Origin: Candidatus Altarchaeota archaeon
GTDB taxonomy: Archaea > SpSt-1190
Assembly: GCA_030590165.1 (NCBI GenBank)
Contig: JAUUZA010000005.1
Coordinates: 1 to 29,297, forward strand
Length of the DNA: 29,297 bases
Direction: 5' to 3'
The notes under the pieces are model-generated. The model made no database searches. It was given only the letters and a program-made list of their open reading frames with translations, and was not told the DNA's origin. The position numbers and the translations under genes were made by a program. Below are positions 8,824 to 16,294 of the stretch, in pieces (position 1 is the first letter of the stretch; the number at the start of each line of letters is the position of its first letter).

Positions 8824-10782
8824 GTGTCAGTACTCTTTGGTGCAAGTAAAGGCCTCATAAAAAAGTATGGGGACGGAAAAAATATGTATGTTGCGAGAAC
8901 TGACGCAAGTGAAGATTTTTTTGTTGATTCAATTAAACCTCACGTAATTTTTATTTGTGGTGCGAGGGGGTCTGGGAAGAGTTATACTATGGGTGTGCTC
9001 GTTGAAGAACTTGCTTACAAAAATGATGCCGTTGCTAGTATTGTTGTAGATCCGATTGGTGTTTTTTGGAGTATGAAAAAGGCAAATAAAAGTGAAAGAG
9101 AAAAAGAAAGTTTAGAAAAATGGAATCTTGAACCGAGGGGATTTGATAATATTAGGGTTCTTGTACCAATTGGTGCGAAAAAACTTCCACCTCAAAGTTT
9201 TCAAGGTTATTTTTCTCTAGAACCAAGTGAATTAACTGCAAGTGATTGGACTTTTACATTTGGACTTGAGCGCTTTTCACCTGCTGGGCTTTTAATTGAT
9301 AATGCAATCCAAAAATTAGGTGATTCATTTGATATTGATGATTTAGTTCATATAATTGAAACTGATGAAGATTTTCAAAGTAAAGAGCGTGGATTTTCAA
9401 GGCAAACTCGCAGAGGTTTAATTTCAAGATTTGAAAGTGCAAAGTTTTGGGGGATTTTTGGAAAGAAACCAACACCATTGGAACACATTGCTCAATGTGG
9501 GAAGGTTACGGTTCTTGATATTTCATTTTTAGAAGAAGCTGTTGCTGCAATGGTCGTTGGAATTATTGCAAGAAAATCACTTGATAGGCGAAAGATTGAA
9601 AGTAGAAAAGAAGCTCTTGGTCAACCGTCAAATTTCCCTCCAATTTGGCTTTTTATTGATGAAGCTCATATTATGGTTCCAAAAGATAGAAAAACAGCTG
9701 CAAGTGACAGTATAATTGAGTATGTTAAACAAGGACGTAAACCGGGATGTTCAATAGTTTTGGCGACTCAGCAACCGAGTTCAATTAATAGTGAAGTCTT
9801 GAGCCAACTTGATATGATGTTTGTTCATCAATTAGTTTTTGAAGATGATATTAAAGCAGTTAGAAAAAGAATGCCAGCAGCTTTACCAAAAGAATGGAAT
9901 GTTAATTTTATTCGTAAATTAAAAATTGGTGAAGCCCTTGTAGGCGATAGGGAAACTACTGGTGTAGCATTGATTAAAACAAGACCAAGAATGAGTCAAC
10001 ACGAAGGACGTAGTACTTTGGCTCTTGAAAAGTTAACGCCAATATTAGAAGTGAAAGACCCAATTATTAAAACTGATGAAATTGAAGAGTTAGAAAAACA
10101 GAGTGAATTTAAAAAAGCAAAAAAGAAAGTAAGAGGAAAAAGAATTTCCTCCCTTAGAAGTAAATTAGATTTGGAAGACATTGAAGAATTATTATCTAAA
10201 AAAACAGGATTTGCATTATTCAAAAGAAAAGAAAAGTATGATGTAAAAATGAAAGTGTATTGGCCTTTTTGGTTGGTTAAGGGGATGGGGCTTGAGGGAA
10301 GCATTGAGTTTTTGTTTGATGGTATTTTTGGAGAAATAGAAGGTTCTAAAGGACTTCAACGTCTAATTGAGTTAAATCCTTTGGCTGCAAGAATTATGAA
10401 TGGTCCGGGAACTCTTGAAGTTATTTCTAAAAGATGTGGGGCAGATTCACGCATGGTAAAACTTCAACTTAATAGATTAGTGAATTTTGGGTTGGTTAAG
10501 GTTAGTGGAAAAGTTGATAAGAAGTATATTCCAAAATTAGCCTTCCCTTCAAAACTTAAACAATTTACTCGAAAAGTTATAGATGTAGTTCCTGAAGGAA
10601 GAATTATGAAACCAATTTTTGATCCCGACAGAAAATTATGCAAACTTTTAGGGATAAAATTAATTGAAAAAGAATTAATTTATATTCCGTTTGCACTCTT
10701 TAGAACAGTGAAGAAACAACAGATTTGGGTAAATCTTGCAACTGGTGAGATGGAGCAAAGAAGAATTAAGTTGAAAATATAA
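8824..10782 (+). CDS. HerA-like AAA+/FtsK-superfamily ATPase with C-terminal winged-helix-like region
   Basis: The 652-residue protein has Walker A GARGSGKS (46-53), a HerA-type beta-rich start, an Arg-rich segment FSRQTRRGLISRF (191-203), Walker B LFIDEAH (276-282), and sensor-like ATQQPS (314-319), all typical of HerA/DUF87 hexameric DNA or protein translocases. Beyond about residue 400 there is a Lys-rich linker and a long extra domain. It includes a probable winged helix around 525-575 (GTLEVISKRCGADSRMVKLQ) and a basic C-terminus. No nurA nuclease gene is nearby, so classical end-resection HerA is not certain; this subgroup may act differently. The start is GTG, placed by the TATA spacing. 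The 3' end overlaps the convergent membrane-protein gene by 17 bp. Confidence 0.85.
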   Translation: MSVLFGASKGLIKKYGDGKNMYVARTDASEDFFVDSIKPHVIFICGARGSGKSYTMGVLVEELAYKNDAVASIVVDPIGVFWSMKKANKSEREKESLEKWNLEPRGFDNIRVLVPIGAKKLPPQSFQGYFSLEPSELTASDWTFTFGLERFSPAGLLIDNAIQKLGDSFDIDDLVHIIETDEDFQSKERGFSRQTRRGLISRFESAKFWGIFGKKPTPLEHIAQCGKVTVLDISFLEEAVAAMVVGIIARKSLDRRKIESRKEALGQPSNFPPIWLFIDEAHIMVPKDRKTAASDSIIEYVKQGRKPGCSIVLATQQPSSINSEVLSQLDMMFVHQLVFEDDIKAVRKRMPAALPKEWNVNFIRKLKIGEALVGDRETTGVALIKTRPRMSQHEGRSTLALEKLTPILEVKDPIIKTDEIEELEKQSEFKKAKKKVRGKRISSLRSKLDLEDIEELLSKKTGFALFKRKEKYDVKMKVYWPFWLVKGMGLEGSIEFLFDGIFGEIEGSKGLQRLIELNPLAARIMNGPGTLEVISKRCGADSRMVKLQLNRLVNFGLVKVSGKVDKKYIPKLAFPSKLKQFTRKVIDVVPEGRIMKPIFDPDRKLCKLLGIKLIEKELIYIPFALFRTVKKQQIWVNLATGEMEQRRIKLKI

Positions 10783-11620
10783 TTTTTTCAACTTCTTTAG
10801 TTTCTTTATTTACGCCTCCTGTTGCTTCAAGAATTTTAAGAAGTATAATGGCAAAAATTCCTGATAGACCAGAAAGAAGATTCCCTAAAAATTGGAAGAC
10901 AGTAAATATTGCAAAGGCCATGACGGCCTTAAAAACCCAATCATAATCCCCAATAAGCATCATAACTTGGTTCTCAAGTGATGAAACAAGAATATTTTGA
11001 ATTGTTTCGTTTTTCGAGAAAGTTGGAAATTGATTTTCAAGTTGTTGAATAAATCCAAGTTCAAGTTCAGTCCGTTGGTCATTAAGCGTTGAGATACATA
11101 AAATATTATCTCCACATTGTCCACTTATCATTTCATTCACTAGTGAATCAACACATTCTTGACCGGTATATGTGGTTTCACATCCTATGACGGGAACTAA
11201 TAAATTTATTGCTAATCCCGAAACGGCAGTAGGGATTTTAAATTGAATGCTGTTATAGATTACTAAAACTGAGATTAGAACAAATATAGTGTACCCAGAA
11301 AATGCGACTTTTGCTAAGTTTTGAATTTTTGGTTCAATCATATTATTTTCTGCTGAATTTACGACTGAATTCCCGATGAATGCAAATATGAATAAACCGA
11401 GAGCGCGCAAATCAAAGAAAGCAAAAAGTAAAAGAGGTAAAATAAAAAAAGAAGGCATTTTAATAATTCCTGCAATTGTTATTAAACTCCCAAAAAGAAC
11501 TATAAGAACAAGACCAATAATAGACCCAGGGTTTAGATTAATTGAAATTGGATTAAATTTTAATAAAAATAAGCCGGTTATTAAGATTAAAACTGCAATT
11601 AATTCCTTACAGTACTTCAC
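10766..11620 (-). CDS. Polytopic membrane protein with a four-Cys external loop
   Basis: A 284-residue protein with hydrophobic segments at about residues 8-26, 31-54, 56-86, 103-126 and 230-268 (possibly two helices). Between them is a hydrophilic domain of about 90 residues with four cysteines (CETTYTGQEC...GQCGDNILC), probably disulfide-bonded outside the cell. The start is GTG, with a minus-strand ATAAATA box (11641-11647) about 24 nt upstream. The last 17 bp overlap the end of the HerA-like gene. I do not recognise the family, and the neighbours give no functional clue. Confidence 0.75.
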   Translation of the reverse strand: MKYCKELIAVLILITGLFLLKFNPISINLNPGSIIGLVLIVLFGSLITIAGIIKMPSFFILPLLLFAFFDLRALGLFIFAFIGNSVVNSAENNMIEPKIQNLAKVAFSGYTIFVLISVLVIYNSIQFKIPTAVSGLAINLLVPVIGCETTYTGQECVDSLVNEMISGQCGDNILCISTLNDQRTELELGFIQQLENQFPTFSKNETIQNILVSSLENQVMMLIGDYDWVFKAVMAFAIFTVFQFLGNLLSGLSGIFAIILLKILEATGGVNKETKEVEKIIFST

Positions 11621-11640
11621 AATATTCTATTTTTGATTTG

Positions 11641-11647
11641 TATTTAT
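11641..11647 (-). promoter_or_regulatory. TATA box for the four-Cys membrane protein
   Basis: ATAAATA on the minus strand is centred about 24 nt before the GTG at 11620, so this gene can be transcribed separately from the wecB-like gene that ends 41 bp upstream. Confidence 0.45.
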
Positions 11648-11661
11648 GTCTTATAGCTTTA

Positions 11662-13047
11662 TTATAGAAAATCAACTTTAGATTCTTTTAGAATTCCCTT
11701 TACTTCGGGAACGGTTCTCATTAGACTAAAATCGCTGTCAATAAGGCCTTTAATTTTTTGAATTATTTTTATGTTTACATCTTTTCCATAGAGTCGTTTT
11801 GGATTTGTCATTTTATCGAGGATGTCTTCTCTTCGCATTACAAAACGAATCATATTATCAACAAAACCTTTATGCGGTGGAACTAAAATATTTGAATGTG
11901 CTTTATTCACTGTTTCAGGTCGGTCTGTATTGTAACGTACGGTTAAGCAAGGAATTTTTAGTTCATTCAATTCTTCTTGCATACTACCAGAATCAGTTAA
12001 TTCAGCAGCACACCTTCCTGACCTCAAAAATTCCATTACATGTGCATAATTTTTCCAAAGTGGAGTGAATACAAAGTTGTCATAGGTTTTACTCATACTA
12101 ATGATTTTAGTTCTTAAGTTGAATTTCTCAAGAGAATTTTTGGTTCCTGGAAGTTCCACCCACACAATTGGTTGTCCCTCCTTGATTAGACTTGTGATTC
12201 CATCAAAGAAAGCCTTAAAACGAGATTCAGTTAAGTTTATTCGCCTATGTAAGTCCGCCCTTATCCAATTATCATATTTTTCCAGTTCTGGGTAAATATC
12301 AAAAACACTATGTTCTAATTTTGTTTTTTTAGTGAATTCCATTGTATCGACTATACCATTTCCAACAGTGAATATTCTGTCGCTTGGATATCCTTCTCTA
12401 ATTAAATGTTCACGATTAAGTGGGAGGGGTGTGAAGTGAATTTCAGAACTTGCTCCAGCGACAAAAGTGTCCCATTGTTCTGGGAAGGGTTCTTGTCTTG
12501 AAAGATGCCATTCACCATACCATTGTTTTTCAAAAAAGTTTGCGGGACTTGATAAATCAAGTTTTGGAGACATCCCACGTAATCCTGCTTCATTCTGAGC
12601 TACTTTTTGAGCAGTTCCAAGCATCCATCCTATTGGAAAAATTCCAGCAGCTAATGTATCTCCATGAACAATTGGTAGAAATTTTGTTTTTGGGAATTCT
12701 TTTTTTAAATATCTTCCAACAAATCCAGCTTTTGCCACAGTTTCATAGCTTTTTTGTAACATATCTCCCCTAATTCCTAAATCGAAGGCTATGTAGGGAG
12801 TTATATCAAATTCTTTGAGTCCAAAACCCAATAAATTATCGTAGTGTTGACCAGTATTAATTACAATTACAGGAACGCCTAATTTTTTACTTGCAGGCAA
12901 AAGTCCCCATTGCTTATAAAAATCAGGTTTTGTGGCCGTTACAACACACAAAACAAAATCTTCACCTTTAATAGAATCAAGAACCTTTTGATGAATTTTA
13001 ATTTCACCAACCTTTGTTGTATTGTTAAGTTTTAACATTTTATTCAC
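11662..13047 (-). CDS. wecB: UDP-N-acetylglucosamine 2-epimerase family protein (WecB-like)
   Basis: WecB-type epimerases interconvert UDP-GlcNAc and UDP-ManNAc for surface polysaccharide or N-glycan precursors. Family marks include TATKPDFYKQWGLLPA near the start, NTGQHYD, VHGDTLAAG, QNEAGLRG, VGNGIVDT, HRRINLTESRF, and the UDP-binding LTDSGSMQEE followed by PCLTVRYNTDRPET. At 461 residues it is longer than usual (about 370-390). Much of the surplus falls after EAGLRG, in a Trp-rich stretch (FFEKQWYGEWHLSRQEPF) where the common form has a short PEE.NR segment. The start is GTG at 13047, overlapping the preceding stop by 4 nt (GTGA), which argues for translational coupling. A different sugar-nucleotide substrate is possible. 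Confidence 0.8.
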   Translation of the reverse strand: MNKMLKLNNTTKVGEIKIHQKVLDSIKGEDFVLCVVTATKPDFYKQWGLLPASKKLGVPVIVINTGQHYDNLLGFGLKEFDITPYIAFDLGIRGDMLQKSYETVAKAGFVGRYLKKEFPKTKFLPIVHGDTLAAGIFPIGWMLGTAQKVAQNEAGLRGMSPKLDLSSPANFFEKQWYGEWHLSRQEPFPEQWDTFVAGASSEIHFTPLPLNREHLIREGYPSDRIFTVGNGIVDTMEFTKKTKLEHSVFDIYPELEKYDNWIRADLHRRINLTESRFKAFFDGITSLIKEGQPIVWVELPGTKNSLEKFNLRTKIISMSKTYDNFVFTPLWKNYAHVMEFLRSGRCAAELTDSGSMQEELNELKIPCLTVRYNTDRPETVNKAHSNILVPPHKGFVDNMIRFVMRREDILDKMTNPKRLYGKDVNIKIIQKIKGLIDSDFSLMRTVPEVKGILKESKVDFL

Positions 13048-13355
13048 AGCTCTTTGAGTAGTTCTTTTAGTTTTTTATAAGGAACGCCTAAAACTGGGTC
13101 ATTTGGAATGTCCTTTAAAAATTGTTTTTTTAGTTTTTCAAATTTATCTTTTGATTTTTCCAAAGCTTGACCTATATTTTTACCCTTGTCTACAAGGTTT
13201 GATACTAAAAAGTCCATTTCTTTTGATAGCGTATTTAATTCACCTAGAAAACGATGTTTTATTGCCGGAGAATCAATTTTAAAAAGTTTTTCTCTTTTTT
13301 CATCGAAAAAAGTTTGAATTTGGAGTCTGGCTGCGTTTCTTTCGTCGGATTTCAT
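13044..13355 (-). CDS. Small helical, coiled-coil-like protein
   Basis: A 103-residue, highly charged, Lys/Glu-rich protein that is probably all alpha-helical (for example KSDERNAARLQIQTFFDEKR and ALEKSKDKFEKLKKQF). It has no signal peptide or membrane segment. The start is ATG at 13355; a minus-strand GATAAAATAG (13376-13385) is about 24 nt upstream. Its stop overlaps the WecB-like start by 4 nt (GTGA), so the two are made together and may act together. The family is not recognised. Confidence 0.75.
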   Translation of the reverse strand: MKSDERNAARLQIQTFFDEKREKLFKIDSPAIKHRFLGELNTLSKEMDFLVSNLVDKGKNIGQALEKSKDKFEKLKKQFLKDIPNDPVLGVPYKKLKELLKEL

Positions 13356-13395
13356 ATTAGTATAAGTATTTTAAACTATTTTATCTTTAATTATT
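13356..13395. promoter_or_regulatory. Back-to-back TATA boxes, coiled-coil gene and sepF
   Basis: A 40-bp gap serves two divergent genes. TATTTTAAAC on the plus strand (13367-13376) is about 25 nt before the sepF ATG. GATAAAATAG on the minus strand (13376-13385) is about 25 nt before the ATG at 13355. The boxes nearly touch, so the two promoters may compete for TBP. Confidence 0.45.
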
Positions 13396-13716
13396 ATGTT
13401 CAAAAAGATTCTAAATAAATTTAGTAGGATTTCAGGTAAGGAACACGTGATTTACCCAAAAATGGGAAATCCAACACCAAAAAAAGAAATGAGAATTAAG
13501 ATTTTTAAAGCCGAAAAAATAGATGATTTTTCTGATTTAAGGGCTTGTATGGAAAAATCTCCGGTTGTTTTTGTAAATGTTAGTGCCATTATGGGGAGTG
13601 ACCTTCAGTCATTTGTTGAGCGAATTAAGATTTTCAGTAAACAATCAAGCAGAATAGTTTGCGGTCTTGATAAGAATTGGATTATAGTTTCTCAAAGTGA
13701 AATTGAAAAACTCTAA
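13396..13716 (+). CDS. sepF: Archaeal SepF-like cell-division protein
   Basis: SepF anchors FtsZ to the membrane in archaea that divide with FtsZ. The 106-residue protein begins with a short amphipathic, basic helix (MFKKILNKFSRISG), as expected of the membrane-targeting sequence, then a spacer and the compact SepF core: RIKIFKAEKIDDFSDLRACM, VVFVNVSAIMGSDLQSFVER, and a C-terminal ICGLDKNWIIV-type strand (here IVCGLDKNWIIVSQS). Length and domain order match the family. No ftsZ gene is in the window. The start is ATG, leaderless by TATA spacing. Its last 4 bp overlap the end of the convergent proS. Confidence 0.8.
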   Translation: MFKKILNKFSRISGKEHVIYPKMGNPTPKKEMRIKIFKAEKIDDFSDLRACMEKSPVVFVNVSAIMGSDLQSFVERIKIFSKQSSRIVCGLDKNWIIVSQSEIEKL

Positions 13717-15152
13717 TAAGATTTACCCCAATATAACCAGTATTTTGCTTCCTTTTTGCAATTTATACAAATTTGATTTTTTATTGAATCTTGTTTAAGA
13801 GGTATAATTCTTGGTCCGCCTTCTGATTTGTTTTCAAGTTCTTTTTCACATTCTTCCCTACTGCAATGTGGGATTAAGGCCCATTGTTTTGAATTAATTG
13901 CAGTTTTCAAATCTTTTACAGTTTTAGGTTTTGCCGTGTGAGTTTTAACAAATTCTTTGGCTCTTGTAAAAAGATTGTTGTGAATTTTCTTCAGAAACGT
14001 TTCTAAGGTTTCTTGTATATTGTTTTCCTCAATGGCAATTTTTTCACCAGTATCGCGTCTTACTATTATGAATTTTTTATTATCTACATCTCTAGGTCCA
14101 ATTTCAATTCTTAGTGGAACTCCCTTGAGTTCCCAATCATTGAATTTCCATCCAGCAGTATAACCTTCACGATTGTCAAAGTGAATGCGTAACTTTGTTT
14201 TGTTAAGCTTTTTTTCAAGTTCTTTACATTTTTTGATTACTTTTTCTTCCTTACCCTTGAAAAGTATTGGAATTATGACAGCCTGAATTGGTGCTACTTT
14301 TGGCGGTAGGATTGCTCCTTTATCATCCCCGTGAGTTAGAATTACACCACCTAATAAACGGGTTGAAGTTCCCCAGCTTGTTTGCCATCCAAAATGCCAT
14401 TTTTCATCTCTTCCAAAAAATTTAACTTCATATGGTTTTGCAAAATTATGACCCAGCATATGACTAGTTCCCATTTGTAGTGCTTTACCATCTGACATTA
14501 AAGATTCAATTCCGAGTGTGAACTCTGCTCCAGCAAATTTGTCTGAATCAGTTTTTTTTCCTTTTACTACAGGTATTGCTAAGAGGTCTTCACTTAATTT
14601 TGCATATTCTTCCAAGGCCCAAGAAGTTTCTTTTTCTGCTTCTTCTTTTGTTTCGTGAACGGTGTGACCTTCCTGCCACAAAAATTCTCTTCCTCGTAAA
14701 AATGGTTTAGTCATTTTTGTTTCCCAACGCATAATGTTACACCATTGGTGCACTTTCATTGGTAATTGACGATAACTTTTGAGCCACTTGCTGAACATTG
14801 CATACATTATAGTTTCACTCGTTGGACGAATTGCCAATTTTTCATCAAGTTTATTTTTTCCGGCGTGTGTTACCCAAGCAACTTCTGGTGTGAAACCACT
14901 AAAATGTTCAGCTTCTTTTTTTATGAGACTTTCAGGTATGAGCATTGGAAAATAATAATTTTGAACTCCATGTTTTTTTATTGCATCATTAAAAACTTCT
15001 TGAATCTTTTCCCAAATGGCATAACCCCAATGTTTAATGACTATACATCCTTTAACTGGTGAGTAATCTGCAAAATCTGCCTTTAGTACAGTTTGTTGAT
15101 ACCATTCTGGGGCATCTTCCTTTTTTACAGTTAAACCTAATTCTTCGCTCAT
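13713..15152 (-). CDS. proS: Prolyl-tRNA synthetase, archaeal/eukaryotic type
   Basis: A class II synthetase that charges tRNA-Pro. The 479 residues match the short archaeal/eukaryotic form without the bacterial insertion editing domain. Visible are VKGCIVIKHWGYAIWEKIQ, YYFPMLIPES, motif 2 RPTSETIMY followed by MRWETKMTKPFLRGREFLWQ, motif 3-like LLGGVILTHGDDKGAILPP, an anticodon domain, and a C-terminal extension with Cys pairs (HCSREECE...ICINCKKEA) for zinc and a final Tyr. The start is ATG at 15152, overlapping the preceding hypothetical gene's stop (ATGA), so it is the distal gene of that short operon. Confidence 0.95.
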   Translation of the reverse strand: MSEELGLTVKKEDAPEWYQQTVLKADFADYSPVKGCIVIKHWGYAIWEKIQEVFNDAIKKHGVQNYYFPMLIPESLIKKEAEHFSGFTPEVAWVTHAGKNKLDEKLAIRPTSETIMYAMFSKWLKSYRQLPMKVHQWCNIMRWETKMTKPFLRGREFLWQEGHTVHETKEEAEKETSWALEEYAKLSEDLLAIPVVKGKKTDSDKFAGAEFTLGIESLMSDGKALQMGTSHMLGHNFAKPYEVKFFGRDEKWHFGWQTSWGTSTRLLGGVILTHGDDKGAILPPKVAPIQAVIIPILFKGKEEKVIKKCKELEKKLNKTKLRIHFDNREGYTAGWKFNDWELKGVPLRIEIGPRDVDNKKFIIVRRDTGEKIAIEENNIQETLETFLKKIHNNLFTRAKEFVKTHTAKPKTVKDLKTAINSKQWALIPHCSREECEKELENKSEGGPRIIPLKQDSIKNQICINCKKEAKYWLYWGKSY

Positions 15153-15709
15153 AAAGGAAGATAATTCTGGTTCGTAAAAAAGCTTTGGTATCCCGTTTTT
15201 TTGGATAATGCTATGTATACTGAATCTAAAAGGGTTTTAGCATTTTTTGCGTGGCTTTTTTTGAGAAATTTAAGTTTTAAATCTCCTACAGTTACTGTGT
15301 GTTTATTATTATAACCTGTTTCAGGTAAAATCCATTCGCTAGTTTCAAATTTACTTCCGTTGTAAAGTAAACTACAAAAGAAAGTTTTAAGATAGGTATC
15401 AAAATTATTTATTTGGATATAATCGAAAAACAATTTTTCATTATCTTTTTTTGAAGTATTTTGAATATTTGATGGACAATATTTTCTTGCTTCTTCTAAA
15501 CCTTTTTCAATGTCTTTGAAATCAGCCCCTTGTCCAAAAATAATTTTATTTTCCTTTGAATAAGAAACATTTTGGAATACCTTCAGTTCTTCAAGTGTGT
15601 CAGCAACTAAGGTTTCCCCACATCTTTTCAAATAAAAAATATTGTCGTTTTTAACTAAATTTTGCTTTTGTCCAAATTTATTCTCTTTATACTTAGAGAT
15701 ACGCAACAT
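15149..15709 (-). CDS. Hypothetical protein upstream of proS
   Basis: A 186-residue soluble protein rich in Lys, Asn, Phe and Tyr, with three Cys (RCGET, ARKYCPS and FFCSLL). It has no signal peptide, transmembrane helix or motif that I recognise. The start is ATG at 15709, with a minus-strand TATTAAAAT (15728-15736) about 23 nt upstream. The stop overlaps the proS start by 4 nt, so it is co-expressed with proS. The Lys/Asn-heavy composition differs from the housekeeping neighbours and suggests a fast-evolving or lineage-specific gene. Confidence 0.7.
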   Translation of the reverse strand: MLRISKYKENKFGQKQNLVKNDNIFYLKRCGETLVADTLEELKVFQNVSYSKENKIIFGQGADFKDIEKGLEEARKYCPSNIQNTSKKDNEKLFFDYIQINNFDTYLKTFFCSLLYNGSKFETSEWILPETGYNNKHTVTVGDLKLKFLKKSHAKNAKTLLDSVYIALSKKTGYQSFFTNQNYLPL

Positions 15710-15727
15710 AAAAGTCTATTCACTTTG

Positions 15728-15736
15728 ATTTTAATA
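15728..15736 (-). promoter_or_regulatory. TATA box for the hypothetical-proS pair
   Basis: Minus-strand TATTAAAAT is centred about 23 nt upstream of the ATG at 15709, matching the leaderless pattern seen at other genes here. It lies within the loop of a TTCACTTT/AAAGTGAA inverted repeat (15719-15726 and 15755-15762). Confidence 0.45.
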
Positions 15737-15767
15737 GTTAATGATTTTTTTAAAAAAGTGAAAACCC

Positions 15768-16235
15768 TCAAACAGCTTTATAATAATCATGAGATGTATT
15801 GAATGAAGACATAATTCCTTGTAGACAAGTTGCACTTTCAGAAGAAGGCATTTCAATTGAAAATTTTATTTCTTGTTTGTAATTTGAAATGGGGCCATAA
15901 TTAATAGTATTATTATTACGTGTAATTGACCAAACATCACCCAGCGTTGCAGAAATTAACTTTGCAATTTTACCACAATAAAAAATTGCAGATAAACAAT
16001 TATTTTTTTCTACTTTTTCCTTTATATCGATGTCTTCAAGTAAATCAGAAACTGTTTTGTAAGCATTTCCCATCCAATCATAACTTTCTTTTGGAAAGTT
16101 TTGAGAAAGCCTGTCATATTTTATAACATTTCTTATTTGATTTATTTCTTTTGAAAAGTCGAGCGGTGGTTCTAAAATAGTTTTTTCTTTTTGATAAGAT
16201 ATTTGTGTGTTTTTAGACACATAAAATTCCCTCAC
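15768..16235 (-). CDS. Hypothetical protein, Asn/Ser-rich
   Basis: A 155-residue protein with no detectable signal peptide or membrane helix and three Cys (NNCLSAIFYCG and ATCLQG). Helical character is suggested in the first two thirds and short strands at the end (INYGPISNYKQEIKFSIEMP). The start is GTG at 16235; an in-frame TAG lies just upstream, so no longer form exists. It shares a 59-bp divergent gap with elp3. I do not recognise it. Codon and residue use resemble the other orphan gene downstream, and both may be lineage-specific. Confidence 0.65.
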   Translation of the reverse strand: MREFYVSKNTQISYQKEKTILEPPLDFSKEINQIRNVIKYDRLSQNFPKESYDWMGNAYKTVSDLLEDIDIKEKVEKNNCLSAIFYCGKIAKLISATLGDVWSITRNNNTINYGPISNYKQEIKFSIEMPSSESATCLQGIMSSFNTSHDYYKAV

Positions 16236-16294
16236 CTCACACTAATATGCTTTCTTTTTGAAAAGTTTTATAGTGGTGTGTTTTTTGTTTGAAT
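16236..16294. promoter_or_regulatory. Divergent promoter region, hypothetical gene and elp3
   Basis: TTTTATA on the plus strand (16266-16272) is about 26 nt before the ATG at 16295 and decides that start over the TTG two codons earlier. Read on the other strand, the same box is TATAAAA and could drive the minus-strand gene with a leader of a few bases. Confidence 0.5.

Noticed and set aside
12450-12773. Plus-strand reading frame opposite the WecB-like gene
   Set aside because: It overlaps conserved epimerase coding sequence and has no start signal, so it is a shadow frame.
14766-15062. Long plus-strand reading frame opposite proS
   Set aside because: It is antisense to strongly conserved ProRS motifs, lacks a promoter or ribosome site, and gives a composition unlike a real protein. 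It is a shadow frame.
15719-15762. TTCACTTT/AAAGTGAA inverted repeat as a terminator or structured RNA
   Set aside because: The loop of 28 nt is AT-only low complexity and contains the likely TATA box. It is mentioned only as a possible operator.
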